DNA of 64,000 nucleotides from Luteibacter aegosomaticola (GCF_023078475.1 NZ_CP095741.1:620001-684000), one strand, 5' to 3'; counted from the first letter of the stretch, positions 24,814 to 33,242 are shown. Program-made: numbers and translations. The notes: generated by a model not told the origin, from the sequence alone.

Positions 24814-25407
24814 ATGACGATTGCAGAACAGTTCCGTGGGTTGCCGATGGGTGACCTGGTGGGCGCACCGCTGATTGCCGCCTGTGAAGCCCAGGTCAGC
24901 CTGGCCCGAGCGACGGCCGATTTCATCAACAAGGTGGGCTTCGAGGACGACGGCGAGGGTAACCTCAAGACCCGTACGTCCGCCTTCCACTTCTCGCGGC
25001 CGGTGCAGGACGCCGAGGGGAACTGGCATGACGAAAAGGTCGAAATGAGTGTGCCGCTCCTCTCGATCGTGAAGGTGCCGACCCTTTCCGTCGAGAACGT
25101 GGATATCACCTTTGATATGGAAGTGAAGTCGGCGACGCACGACAAGAGTTCGCTGGATATCGGCGCCACGGTCGACGCTTCGTGGAGCGGCTTCGGTGCC
25201 AAGGTGTCGGTGCAAGGATCGATCGCATCGCACAAGGAAAACACGCGTACGTCCGACAATTCCGCGAAGTATCACGTCAACCTGCAGGCGCGCGATGGTG
25301 GCATGCCTGAAGGCCTCGCGCGCGTCATGGATATCCTGCAGTCGGCTGTCGTTGAAAAGCCTGTCGCGGTGCCTTCGGGCTCGGGTAAGGGTCCCTTGGA
25401 CCCTTAA
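24814..25407 (+). CDS. DUF2589 family protein (second copy)
   Basis: A 197-residue protein that fits the family pattern closely: LPMGDLVGAPLIAACEAQVS, TADFINKVGF, then VEMSVPLLSIVKVPTLSVEN and a beta-rich section ending in a KYHVNLQARDGGMPEGLARV motif. No signal peptide or membrane segment. The ATG follows AAAGGAG by 7 bases. An intrinsic terminator overlaps its last codons, so much of the transcript may end here. The function of DUF2589 is not known to me; neighbours do not settle it. Confidence 0.85.
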   Translation: MTIAEQFRGLPMGDLVGAPLIAACEAQVSLARATADFINKVGFEDDGEGNLKTRTSAFHFSRPVQDAEGNWHDEKVEMSVPLLSIVKVPTLSVENVDITFDMEVKSATHDKSSLDIGATVDASWSGFGAKVSVQGSIASHKENTRTSDNSAKYHVNLQARDGGMPEGLARVMDILQSAVVEKPVAVPSGSGKGPLDP

Positions 25408-25415
25408 GATTTTTT
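25386..25415 (+). terminator. Intrinsic terminator embedded in the end of the second DUF2589 gene
   Basis: TAAGGGTCC (25386-25394) pairs with GGACCCTTA (25398-25406), loop CTT, followed by GATTTTTT (25408-25415). The right arm contains the TAA stop codon. Confidence 0.8.
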
Positions 25416-25421
25416 GAGTAA

Positions 25422-25449
25422 TGGTCGTGGCGCCCCGGCGCCACGACCA
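25422..25449. repeat. Strong 13-bp palindrome inside the small-gene cluster
   Basis: TGGTCGTGGCGCC (25422-25434) pairs with GGCGCCACGACCA (25437-25449). No T run follows on either strand, so it is a structural or RNA-stability element rather than a terminator. It lies just before the ribosome site of the next gene. Confidence 0.7.
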
Positions 25450-25464
25450 GCCAGGGAGACAGTC

Positions 25465-25722
25465 ATGGTCGATGTCACTGATGTGCGGTTCGTGAAGCGG
25501 ATCATCGTTGGGAGTAACAACCCCAGCCAGATGGCCTCGGAAGAGCAGATCGAAGGCGCGCGGGCGCTGTTGAATCGCTGCCTCAACGAGGCACCGCGTG
25601 GCCACATCCTGGCGACGGAGAAGAGTTTCACGATCCTGCAGATCGGAGAACACCAGGTGGTGCTCCAGTGGATCTGCTACCACGTGGCGTTTCCCCGAAA
25701 ACCTTCCTGGCTGGTGGATTGA
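25465..25722 (+). CDS. Hypothetical protein, 85 residues
   Basis: A small soluble protein with no recognised family. The ATG is preceded by AGGGAGA. The N-terminal half is charged (VRFVKRIIVGSNNPSQMASE), the C-terminal half is beta-like and ends VAFPRKPSWLVD. It abuts the next gene without a gap (stop at 25722, ATG at 25723). It belongs to the DUF2589-associated run by position and strand. Confidence 0.6.
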   Translation: MVDVTDVRFVKRIIVGSNNPSQMASEEQIEGARALLNRCLNEAPRGHILATEKSFTILQIGEHQVVLQWICYHVAFPRKPSWLVD

Positions 25723-26055
25723 ATGATCCGGCGAGCCGTGCCCGTAGCGACCCTGCTTGCCCGCGCGAAGGCTACCGCTATCTCGGTTCAGGCGGCGTCA
25801 CTGCAGCGGCGTGAAGCGGTACTCGACGGACCGACGGGGCGCGCGGCCTGGATGCCCCTGCTGGCCGAGCTTTGCCTGGCGTTCGACGGGACGTCGCGTG
25901 GTGGCGGGGCGATGCTTCAGATCACGCCCGGGCGGCCGTTCTTCGCCTGGCTTATGCCGTCGCGTGTCCATCGGTTCGAAGTCTTCTGCGATGCCTCGAA
26001 CGGATGGTCGCCGCGGCTCTACATCGACGGCGTGGCCGCCGATGCCACGGGGTAA
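25723..26055 (+). CDS. Hypothetical protein, 110 residues
   Basis: A soluble protein of unknown family that starts at the base after the preceding stop. It is moderately basic at the start (MIRRAVPVATLLARAKATAI), followed by an aromatic, beta-rich second half (PFFAWLMPSRVHRFEVFCDA). The tight junction suggests it is translated together with the 85-residue protein and may bind it. Confidence 0.6.
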   Translation: MIRRAVPVATLLARAKATAISVQAASLQRREAVLDGPTGRAAWMPLLAELCLAFDGTSRGGGAMLQITPGRPFFAWLMPSRVHRFEVFCDASNGWSPRLYIDGVAADATG

Positions 26056-26080
26056 TGCCCCATCGAGAAAGGAGAGCGAG

Positions 26081-26491
26081 ATGTCACATGGAATGTTGAC
26101 GAAGCGGCGAACCTCGGCCGTGCTTTGCGCCCTGATGGTAGCCATGGGTACGGCGCATGCCGCCGTGCCAGACGGGCAATGGAAGGGCGTGGTGCGGTCC
26201 GAGGGTGACGTGATACGCGTGCAGTTGATCCGTAAGGGAGAAAAGGCGCATCTGCAATTCAGTGAGCCTGGTAGCTGTTCCATTCCTGCGGAGTTGCTCG
26301 ATGAGCATGCGGAAGTGTCGGATTTTCGGTTTGGACCGTCGCCAAACGGCGGTGCATTTTGCGTAGGGATGTATCCCGGCGACATACGTATCGAGAGCAA
26401 GGATGTGGATGTCGATGTTTCGTTTGAACGCGCCGGCCGTGCATGGTCCGGCACCTTGAAGCCCGCACCCGTGGCGCAAAGGAGACCGTGA
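26081..26491 (+). CDS. Hypothetical exported protein, 136 residues
   Basis: A signal peptide at residues 1-28 (basic start, hydrophobic SAVLCALMVAMG, cut after AHA) precedes a small beta-rich domain with two Cys (in GSCSIP and AFCVGMY) that could form a disulfide in the periplasm. AAAGGAG precedes the ATG. Its TGA overlaps the next ATG as TGATG, so the membrane protein downstream is coupled to it. Family not recognised. Confidence 0.7.
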   Translation: MSHGMLTKRRTSAVLCALMVAMGTAHAAVPDGQWKGVVRSEGDVIRVQLIRKGEKAHLQFSEPGSCSIPAELLDEHAEVSDFRFGPSPNGGAFCVGMYPGDIRIESKDVDVDVSFERAGRAWSGTLKPAPVAQRRP

Positions 26492-26814
26492 TGGATTCCC
26501 TTCTGCTCAATCGTTTCTGGCTTCTGCTGGCTGCACTCGGTGGCGCTGTGCTGCCTGTCGCCATGAGTGCACTGGAATCGCGAAGCCGTGCCGTGGTGCA
26601 GGTGGTATGCGGCATGCTCATCGCGTTGTTCGTGGCCCCCGCCATCCAGCGTCATTTTCTTCCCGATGAAGGCGTGGAAGTCCAGGCGGGTGTGTCGTTC
26701 CTCGTAGGCTGTTTCGGTTTGAAGCTCACCACGATCGCGCAACGCCTGCTCGATCGGCACGGTGACGGTGTGGCTGATCGATTGATAGCGCGCGTCACGG
26801 GAGGTGGCAAATGA
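26491..26814 (+). CDS. Small membrane protein, holin-like
   Basis: A 107-residue protein with about three hydrophobic segments (residues about 8-27, 33-55 and 70-88) and a charged C-terminal tail (RLLDRHGDGVADRLIARVTG). Size and topology resemble phage holins, but no lysin or tail gene is next to it, so this is only a comparison. Translationally coupled to the exported protein upstream (TGATG) and overlapping the next gene by 4 bases (ATGA). Confidence 0.65.
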   Translation: MDSLLLNRFWLLLAALGGAVLPVAMSALESRSRAVVQVVCGMLIALFVAPAIQRHFLPDEGVEVQAGVSFLVGCFGLKLTTIAQRLLDRHGDGVADRLIARVTGGGK

Positions 26815-27107
26815 GCGCTGCCTTGCTTGTGGTTGATCTGGCGGCATGTACGGTGGTGACCGTGGCTTCCGGTTGGCTGGTCACCGAGCGGCTGCTGTCG
26901 CGTCTCGCTCGCGTTGCGTGTGCACTGCTGGCGGCCGGCGCCTGCGTCAACACGATCGGTATCTACGGCATGCTCGCGAACGTAGACGGCTTTTTCTACG
27001 GTGATGTGTGGCCAAGCGAGGTGCTGGTCGATATCGGCCTGGCAGTGCTGATGGGGCGGTGGGCCACGCGCCTCCATATGGCGGCGGCGGAGCCGGCCTG
27101 TCCCTAA
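26811..27107 (+). CDS. Small membrane protein, 98 residues
   Basis: Three predicted transmembrane segments (about residues 4-22, 32-53 and 70-85) with a short loop carrying aromatic residues (NVDGFFYGDVWPSE). It starts inside the end of the preceding gene (ATGA overlap), so the two membrane proteins are made together, as holin/antiholin-like pairs often are. No sequence family recognised. It is the last gene of the DUF2589-linked run; a hairpin follows. Confidence 0.65.
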   Translation: MSAALLVVDLAACTVVTVASGWLVTERLLSRLARVACALLAAGACVNTIGIYGMLANVDGFFYGDVWPSEVLVDIGLAVLMGRWATRLHMAAAEPACP

Positions 27108-27118
27108 GCCTGTGCGAC

Positions 27119-27144
27119 GGGGGCGCCTGAACCAAGGCGCCCCC
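27119..27144 (+). terminator. Hairpin ending the DUF2589-linked gene run
   Basis: Perfect 10-bp stem GGGGGCGCCT (27119-27128) / AGGCGCCCCC (27135-27144), loop GAACCA. No T run follows, so termination may depend on Rho or the element may only block exonucleases. Confidence 0.55.
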
Positions 27145-27306
27145 ACCAGTGCGCGGATTCGGCACGTGGGGCCGCTATCCTCAAACCGTTGGGGGAAAGT
27201 CGGGAGCATCGACCATGGGGCCAGCGCCTATGGGCGCCCCCAACGTCGATCCACCGGTAGCCGCCGCATGGTGCGGTGGCCCGGCATCACTGATGGGGAT
27301 TCCGCC

Positions 27307-27753
27307 ATGTCCTTCCCGCTCCGCACGCTCGCCGTCTCACTTTCCTTCCTCGCCCTTGGCATCGGGGCCGCCCATGCGCAATCGGCAACGTCCGGTCTAG
27401 GCCAGCAGTGGCCGAATACGACTGACGTCAGCAGCAACCCGAACTTCCACGTGTACGTCTTCCAGCGTGGCAGCACCAAATACGTTCAGGTGAATGATGC
27501 CAACGGCAATGTGCGCGCCGCTGTCATGATCACGCCGACAGGCCGCTACGGTACGCCCGTGGGTAGTGATGGCTCGAATGTCGCTACATCCGAGGATCCC
27601 TTGCCCGCACCAGCGAGCACGACGAGCCAGACGGTGTACACCGACGGCACCACCCAGGTGGCGGTGGCGCCGCAGGCCGACGGTACCGCGCGCGTGATGG
27701 CCGTCGCGGTGGAATGCAAGAATCCCGTGGAGTGCTCGTCGCGCGGGCCGTAA
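27307..27753 (+). CDS. Hypothetical exported protein, 148 residues
   Basis: A clear signal peptide (residues 1-25, cut after AHA before QSATS) and a mature part of about 123 residues rich in Thr, Ser and Gly, with a beta-like core (NPNFHVYVFQRGSTKYVQVN) and a low-complexity linker. Two Cys lie near the C-terminus (ECKNPVECSS). No family recognised. It is preceded by about 160 bases without a clear gene and followed by a strong palindrome. Confidence 0.65.
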   Translation: MSFPLRTLAVSLSFLALGIGAAHAQSATSGLGQQWPNTTDVSSNPNFHVYVFQRGSTKYVQVNDANGNVRAAVMITPTGRYGTPVGSDGSNVATSEDPLPAPASTTSQTVYTDGTTQVAVAPQADGTARVMAVAVECKNPVECSSRGP

Positions 27754-27765
27754 GGCGTGCGCAGG

Positions 27766-27796
27766 GATATCGCCGGGCCATGTGCCCGGCGATATC
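27766..27796. terminator. Palindromic terminator-like hairpin
   Basis: Perfect 13-bp stem GATATCGCCGGGC (27766-27778) / GCCCGGCGATATC (27784-27796) with a 5-base loop, lying between two convergent genes. Only GTTT follows on the plus strand. Confidence 0.65.
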
Positions 27797-27805
27797 GTTT
27801 GAGGT

Positions 27806-28780
27806 TCAGTGCCTCGGTGAAGGTGCGGGTGCGGGCGCCACGGCCATCCCCGGGTGCGCAGCGGCCCGAGCCGCCACGATGCGCTGTGCGATGCGGACGC
27901 CGAAGATCAACGCGGTTGAAGCGATGAAGGCCAGGATCGCCTGCGAACGGATCATCGCGGGATCCTGCAACTGGAACGAGGTGCTGGCCTGGGCCACGCT
28001 CGCCAGCATGCCGCCCACGGCGGCCCCGTGCCAGCCGTGCCGGAGGGTCATGAGGATGACCGGGACGGCCATGCCGATACGCACGCAGGTGAGCAAACCG
28101 TTGTCGTCGCCCGTCCCGTCGGATACCAGCAGGAGCAGGGCCAGGCAGGGGACCACGAACAGCAGGGCGTCACGGAGGAGCGGGCTATCGCGCAGCGCCG
28201 GCCAGGTGACCACGCCGCCGGGGAGCGCTGCCATCCGTTCGCGGATCGCAAGGATCAGCGGCGTGAGGGTGAGGGCGCCGAGGTAGCAGCCGAGCACCCA
28301 CGCCAGCAGGATCGGCAGGGTCACCGAAGGCGCCGGCGAGCCGTCAGCCAGTTGCACGGTCGAAAGTACGAGCGCGTTGGCACCCGCCGTAAAGGCGGCA
28401 CAGAGCAGCGTGGCGGCCAGGATCAGCCCCATGTTCACCTGCCCATCGGGGCGCACGAGCGTGTAGCGGCTGCGCAGCCAGGCCATGGCCGGCATGCACA
28501 CGACGATCGGTGGGAACGATGCCATGAAGGCCCAGAGCACGCCGAAACTACTGGCGTGCAGGGCGGCCATTTCGGCGATCGGCAAGGCCTCGCCCACGGC
28601 CAGGGCCGGCCAGTAGCGGCGCGGCACCAACAGGAGGCAGGCAAGGCGCAGGCCTGCGGGCAGCATCCAGTGGGAGAACGAGATGTTGCGGGTAAGCTCG
28701 TAGCAAGCGGCATACGCGCCCGCGACCGCCAGATAGCGGCCCCACGCCAGCGGATCCCGGTTTGAACTGCCCACTGCCAT
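27806..28780 (-). CDS. Orphan MASE1-domain membrane protein
   Basis: A 324-residue integral membrane protein with about eight to nine hydrophobic segments and the MASE1 pattern (FSHWMLPAGLRLACLLLVPR near residue 40, and a later GCYLGALTLTPLIL). MASE1 is normally the N-terminal sensor of histidine kinases or GGDEF/EAL proteins; here the protein ends after the membrane domain with a Pro/Ala-rich tail, so no output module is present. It diverges from the HvfC gene across 204 bases, in which nothing else was recognised. Confidence 0.82.
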   Translation of the reverse strand: MAVGSSNRDPLAWGRYLAVAGAYAACYELTRNISFSHWMLPAGLRLACLLLVPRRYWPALAVGEALPIAEMAALHASSFGVLWAFMASFPPIVVCMPAMAWLRSRYTLVRPDGQVNMGLILAATLLCAAFTAGANALVLSTVQLADGSPAPSVTLPILLAWVLGCYLGALTLTPLILAIRERMAALPGGVVTWPALRDSPLLRDALLFVVPCLALLLLVSDGTGDDNGLLTCVRIGMAVPVILMTLRHGWHGAAVGGMLASVAQASTSFQLQDPAMIRSQAILAFIASTALIFGVRIAQRIVAARAAAHPGMAVAPAPAPSPRH

Positions 28781-28984
28781 CCCTCGATGCCGCGGTAGCG
28801 GCCATTCAGATGCCAGCCTTCCGGAACGATCCCGTTACGACTGACGCTTTCTGGTTGAATGATATAGCGGCAGCCATGGGCCGGAATACAGAGCCCACAC
28901 AAAGATTTGCCGAAATAGCATTCGGTTCGGCGTCCCGTGCCGGACCACGCAGTTTCTGCACAAATGCGGTGCTACCGTCCGGGC

Positions 28985-29722
28985 ATGAATCTTCGTGACC
29001 TGCAGACCCAATTCGCGTCGACCCTCCGCGGCGGACCCGCCGTCGAGGGCCTCGATGGGCGGGGTATGGCGGTCTACACGAACCAGTTCCGCTCCCAGCT
29101 GGTGGCATCGCTCCGGGATACCTATGCCAAGACCCGGTTGTGGCTGGGCGATGGCGTCTTCGACGAGCAGGCTGAAGCCTACGTGGCGGCCACTCCCCCG
29201 GCGTCCTGGACCCTCAGCAACTACGGCGAGAGCTACATGGCCTGGCTGCATGCGCATTACCCGGCCGATCCGGAGATTGCGGAGCTCGCCTGGCTGGACT
29301 GGCACCTGAGCCGGACCTGGTCGGGCCCGGATGCTCGCCCCATCGGCCTGGACGGGCTCGTCTCCGCGGACTGGGAAGCCGTGGAGATTCGCTTCGTCCC
29401 GACCCTCCGTTTCCGGTGGACGCGGAGCAATGCTGCCGCGATCTGGCGCGCCCTGGCCAACGAGACCATGCCGCCCGCGGCCGAGGTTTTCGATGTGGAT
29501 GCCGGCGTGCGCATCTGGCGCCGGGATTGCTCCCCGCGCTTTACCAGCATGCTGTCGCCGGAGTGCACCTGCCTGGACCTGGCCCTGGCCGGTGGCTCGT
29601 TCGGGGAGATGTGCGAGGCACTGACACGCCTGCATGAGCCGGATACCGCCGCCCGCCAGGCGGGTGCCCTGCTGCGTAGCTGGGTCGAGGACGGCATCGT
29701 GGATTCGCTCGTCGGCGACTGA
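28985..29722 (+). CDS. HvfC/BufC-type protein (DUF2063 putative DNA-binding domain)
   Basis: A 245-residue protein beginning MNLRDLQTQFASTLRGG, with the YTNQFRSQLVASLRDTY segment and SNYGESYMAWL typical of the DUF2063 domain (residues about 1-95), followed by a second domain. HvfC proteins usually partner HvfB (DUF692), involved in RiPP maturation; no DUF692 gene is next to it. A TACCGT hexamer lies 6 bases before the ATG, and no ribosome site is visible, which suggests a leaderless transcript. Confidence 0.82.
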   Translation: MNLRDLQTQFASTLRGGPAVEGLDGRGMAVYTNQFRSQLVASLRDTYAKTRLWLGDGVFDEQAEAYVAATPPASWTLSNYGESYMAWLHAHYPADPEIAELAWLDWHLSRTWSGPDARPIGLDGLVSADWEAVEIRFVPTLRFRWTRSNAAAIWRALANETMPPAAEVFDVDAGVRIWRRDCSPRFTSMLSPECTCLDLALAGGSFGEMCEALTRLHEPDTAARQAGALLRSWVEDGIVDSLVGD

Positions 29723-29757
29723 ACGGCGGGTGGCGCCGCCGCCGTTACACTGGCGGG

Positions 29758-30909
29758 ATGATTGACGACGCCCACCTTACCCATGGCCTCGCTGGCGATG
29801 AGCTGCCCCCGGACTGGCCGGCACTGACCGAACGCGAGGTGGCGCAGCTGCTCAGCCGCGTTCCAAAGCTGGGCGCCACGGGAGCCATTCGCTGGCGGTC
29901 ACCGCGGCCCCTTTCGGCCGCCGCCCTGGTGGAAACCGCCTCCGGGCGCGTATTCGTCAAGCGCCACCACGCCAGCGTGCGCTCGGCAGCCACGCTGGCG
30001 GAAGAGCACGCGTTCGCCAGCCATCTGCGGGCCCACGGCATTCCGTTGCCGCCGCTCTTCACGGATGTCACCGGCCATACCGCCATGGCCATGGGGGAGT
30101 GGGTCTACGAGATCCAGGCGCCTGCCCAGGGCAACGATATCTACCGCGACGCCTTTTCGTGGTCACCGGTGGGCGGCCTGCGGCATGCACGGGCGGCAGG
30201 CTCCATGCTGGCGCGCCTGCACCAGGCCGCGGAAGGCTACGTGGCACCCCAGCGGGCGACGCATATCCTGGTGGCGCGGGCGGACATCCTGGGTGCCCGT
30301 GACCCCGTCGCCGCCGTAGAGGCGGAGCTTGCCGAGCGCCCGGCGCTCGCGGCCTACCTCGGCGACCGCGACTGGCGTGCGGAGCTCAGTGCGACGATGG
30401 CGCCCTGGCAGGGCGCGGCCCACGCAGGTGTACGCAGGCAGCCCCGGCTCTGGACCCATGGGGACTGGCATGTCTCCAACCTCTGCTGGAGCGATGCGAG
30501 CGACGCCGCGACCATTATCGACGTTCTCGATCTGGGCCTCAGTGCGGCGACCTTCGCCCTGTTCGACCTGGCCACGGCGATCGAGCGCAACGCCATCGCC
30601 TGGCTGGAGATCGCGCAGGGCGAGATCGGCCATGCGGACCTCGCGCTGGCGCTGCTCGAGGGCTATCACGCCGTGAAGCCGTTGAGTGACGACGATCTCG
30701 ACGTCCTGGCCAGCGTGCTGCCCGTGGTCCATGTCGATTTCGCGCTTTCGGAAGTGGAGTACTTCGAGGGCATGACCCGGCGGCGCGACCACGCCGACGT
30801 GGCCTGGCATACCTTCCTGCACGGGCACGCCGCGTGGTTCGCCACGCCGCCGGGCCAGCGGCTGCTCGACGCCATTCGCCACGCGGGCGCCCGATTCGTG
30901 CTTCAATAG
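29758..30909 (+). CDS. APH/choline-kinase-fold phosphotransferase
   Basis: A 383-residue kinase-like protein. The nucleotide part shows VETASGRVFVKRHH with the conserved Lys, and the catalytic loop is HGDWHVSN (H-x-D-x-x-x-x-N pattern), followed by the metal-binding IIDVLDLG. The family includes aminoglycoside, choline, homoserine and thiamine kinases. It ends just 8 bases before the TPP riboswitch of a thiamine uptake operon, so a thiamine kinase role (ThiK-like) is an attractive guess, though it lies upstream of, and is not controlled by, that riboswitch. A TACACT hexamer lies 6 bases before the ATG. Confidence 0.8.
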   Translation: MIDDAHLTHGLAGDELPPDWPALTEREVAQLLSRVPKLGATGAIRWRSPRPLSAAALVETASGRVFVKRHHASVRSAATLAEEHAFASHLRAHGIPLPPLFTDVTGHTAMAMGEWVYEIQAPAQGNDIYRDAFSWSPVGGLRHARAAGSMLARLHQAAEGYVAPQRATHILVARADILGARDPVAAVEAELAERPALAAYLGDRDWRAELSATMAPWQGAAHAGVRRQPRLWTHGDWHVSNLCWSDASDAATIIDVLDLGLSAATFALFDLATAIERNAIAWLEIAQGEIGHADLALALLEGYHAVKPLSDDDLDVLASVLPVVHVDFALSEVEYFEGMTRRRDHADVAWHTFLHGHAAWFATPPGQRLLDAIRHAGARFVLQ

Positions 30910-30916
30910 GCGTCTT

Positions 30917-30996
30917 GAAGCGGGGGTGCCTGGCGTTGCCAGGCTGAGAGAGTCCCTTGGAACCTGACCCGGTTAGTACCGGCGTAGGGAGCTTGC
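30917..30996 (+). promoter_or_regulatory. TPP riboswitch (THI element)
   Basis: Shows the conserved THI-box blocks in order: GGGGGTGCC, GGCTGAGAGAGTCCC, TTGGAACCTGACCCGGTTAG, TACCGGCGTAGGGA. AAGC (30918-30921) pairs with GCTT (30991-30994) to close P1. It binds thiamine pyrophosphate and lies 72 bases before the receptor ATG, so it should reduce uptake when TPP is plentiful, most likely at the level of translation because no obvious terminator follows. Confidence 0.95.
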
Positions 30997-31067
30997 AGAG
31001 CCATGGCATCCGTCGTTGGGCGGTCCGTGGCCGGCCGTCGCTTCGTCCGTTCGCCACGAAGACGACC

Positions 31068-33242
31068 ATGATCCCGAAACGTACCCCGCTTGCCCTTGCC
31101 CTGTTGTCGTTCATTGCTGCTGCCCACGCGGCCGATGACACCCCCCAGCAGGCGCGCACGCTACCGTCCATCGATGTCCGTGCCACCACCACGGAAGGCT
31201 ACCGTGCCGCGGATTCCCAGCTGGATACGTTCGGCAGCTTCGGCAGCGCGCCGTTGCACGACACGCCGGCAGCGATCACCGTCATCACGCGTGCACAGAT
31301 CGACGACCGCCAGCCGCGATCGCTTAGCGAACTCGTCCGCGGCGATGCCGCCATCAACGACAACTACGCGCCCGCCGGCTACTACCAGGATGTATCGATC
31401 CGCGGCTTTCCGCTGGATCTGGCGACGGGCTTTCGTTTCAACGGCATGATCATGTCGGCTGAGCAGTTGTCTGCGCTTGAAGGTAAGGAGCGCGTGGAAG
31501 TATTGAAGGGACTCGGTGGGCTCGAAGCTGGCGTGGTCGAGCCGGGCGGGCTGGTGAACTACGTGAGCAAGCGGCCCGCCGAGGTGCACAACCTCACGGT
31601 GGGGACCGATTCGCACGGCTCCACGTACGAAGCACTCGATCTGGGTACCTGGTTCACGCGCGATTTCGGTATGCGTGTGAACGCAGCGAACGAACGTACG
31701 CACGGTCCAGTGGAGCACACGGATGGGCGGCGGAGCTTCGTATCCGTCGCGGCCGACTGGAAGATCACCGATGCGGCGACCCTGCTGCTCGATACGGATT
31801 ACCAGACCAGTGGTGGCCGTTCGGCATCGGGTTACCAGCTGCTGGGTGGTACCGAGATTCCGCAACACCCGAGCCGCACGCGTCTCCTTGGCTATCAGCC
31901 GTGGCAGCGCCCGGTCGGCATCCATTCGAGCAACACGTCGCTGCGTTTCAATTACCGCTTTAGCGATCAGTGGAATGCGCAGGTATCGGCAGGGCATAGC
32001 CATACCGTCATCGACGATAACGTGGCGTTCGCGTATGGCTGTTTTTACGCTGCCTCGTGCGCGAGCGGCGCCACGCCGGGGTACTTCTTCGCCCCGAACG
32101 GCGATTACGATGTCTACGACTACCGCAGCCCTGACGATACGCGGCAGAACGACGAATTGCGCGCGACGGTTACGGGTACGTTCGCGACCGGTGCGGTCGA
32201 TCATGAGCTCAACATCGGCGCATCCTCGTTCCGACGCACCGTGGATCAACGCGCCGATGTCTACGACTACGTAGGCACGGCGAACATCGATGATGCCGTG
32301 GTCCCGGTGTTCCCCTCCTCACCCAACCAGCCGGGTCCTTCCGAGCGCCGCCTGACCAGCTGGCAGCGCACGATTTTCGCCATTGATCGGGTGCATCTCT
32401 CCGATGCCTGGCAGGTCCTCGCTGGCACGCGCCTCGTGAAGCTGGATGAGCGTGCGTACGACGACACGGGGGCGCTTGAGCGCAACACGCGCATGACCAA
32501 GGCGTTGCCGCAGGCAGCGGTGCTCTGGCAGCCCGTGTCGGCGCTGACCACGTATGTGAGTTACGGCGAAGGTCTCTCGTTGGGTCGCGAGGCACCGTAC
32601 TGGACGGCGAATGGCGGTACGAACCTGCCGCCGCTGCACTCACGCCAGCTCGAGCTCGGCGCGAAGTACGCCGTTAACGACGCGCTGGACCTGCAGGCCG
32701 CGTTATATCGCATCCGCCAGCCCTATCAGTACGCCCAGCCTGACAGCAGTCCGGAAGGCTTCACCTTCGTGCAGCACGGCGAGGAGGTGCATACGGGCAT
32801 CGAGTTGAATCTGGCGGGCCGTGTCACCGACAACCTGCGTCTCACCGCCAGCGCCAACATTATCCGGGCGCGCGCGGAAAACACGGGTACGCCTTCCTAC
32901 GAAGACCACCAGGTCGTGAACGTGCCGCGCTACCGCACGGCGGTCTACGCCGACTACAGCCTGCCGTTTGTACCGGGGCTCGCCGTGCTCGGTGGCTGGC
33001 GCTACGCCAGCAGCAACGTCGCCACACCGGATGGCGCCACCCGTGTTCCGGCTTATCACGTCTTCGATGCCGGCCTCCGCTTTGCGACGTCGCTGGGCGG
33101 CCACGCGATGACCTGGCGGCTCAATGTCGATAACGTGTTCAACCACTTCTACTGGCGCGATACCGGCACCTCGGGCGGCGATAGCTACCTGTTCCCCGGC
33201 ATGCCGCGCCTTGCGCGCCTTTCGATGACGTATGAACTTTGA
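31068..33242 (+). CDS. TonB-dependent receptor for thiamine (predicted)
   Basis: Outer-membrane active transporter of about 724 residues. A signal peptide (residues 1-22, ALLSFIAAAHA-AD) is followed by a plug domain (LDTFGSFGSAPLHDTPAAIT, then VEVLKGLGGLEAGVVEPGG) and a barrel ending in LSMTYEL. Thiamine as cargo is inferred from the TPP riboswitch upstream and the PnuT permease overlapping its end; comparable receptor-PnuT pairs are known from thiamine regulon studies. The plug resembles siderophore-type receptors, so sequence alone would not identify the ligand. Confidence 0.9.
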   Translation: MIPKRTPLALALLSFIAAAHAADDTPQQARTLPSIDVRATTTEGYRAADSQLDTFGSFGSAPLHDTPAAITVITRAQIDDRQPRSLSELVRGDAAINDNYAPAGYYQDVSIRGFPLDLATGFRFNGMIMSAEQLSALEGKERVEVLKGLGGLEAGVVEPGGLVNYVSKRPAEVHNLTVGTDSHGSTYEALDLGTWFTRDFGMRVNAANERTHGPVEHTDGRRSFVSVAADWKITDAATLLLDTDYQTSGGRSASGYQLLGGTEIPQHPSRTRLLGYQPWQRPVGIHSSNTSLRFNYRFSDQWNAQVSAGHSHTVIDDNVAFAYGCFYAASCASGATPGYFFAPNGDYDVYDYRSPDDTRQNDELRATVTGTFATGAVDHELNIGASSFRRTVDQRADVYDYVGTANIDDAVVPVFPSSPNQPGPSERRLTSWQRTIFAIDRVHLSDAWQVLAGTRLVKLDERAYDDTGALERNTRMTKALPQAAVLWQPVSALTTYVSYGEGLSLGREAPYWTANGGTNLPPLHSRQLELGAKYAVNDALDLQAALYRIRQPYQYAQPDSSPEGFTFVQHGEEVHTGIELNLAGRVTDNLRLTASANIIRARAENTGTPSYEDHQVVNVPRYRTAVYADYSLPFVPGLAVLGGWRYASSNVATPDGATRVPAYHVFDAGLRFATSLGGHAMTWRLNVDNVFNHFYWRDTGTSGGDSYLFPGMPRLARLSMTYEL

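Noticed and set aside
26491..27107. Calling the two small membrane genes a prophage lysis cassette
   Set aside because: No endolysin, spanin, portal, tail or integrase gene in the surrounding 10 kb; holin-like topology alone is not enough.
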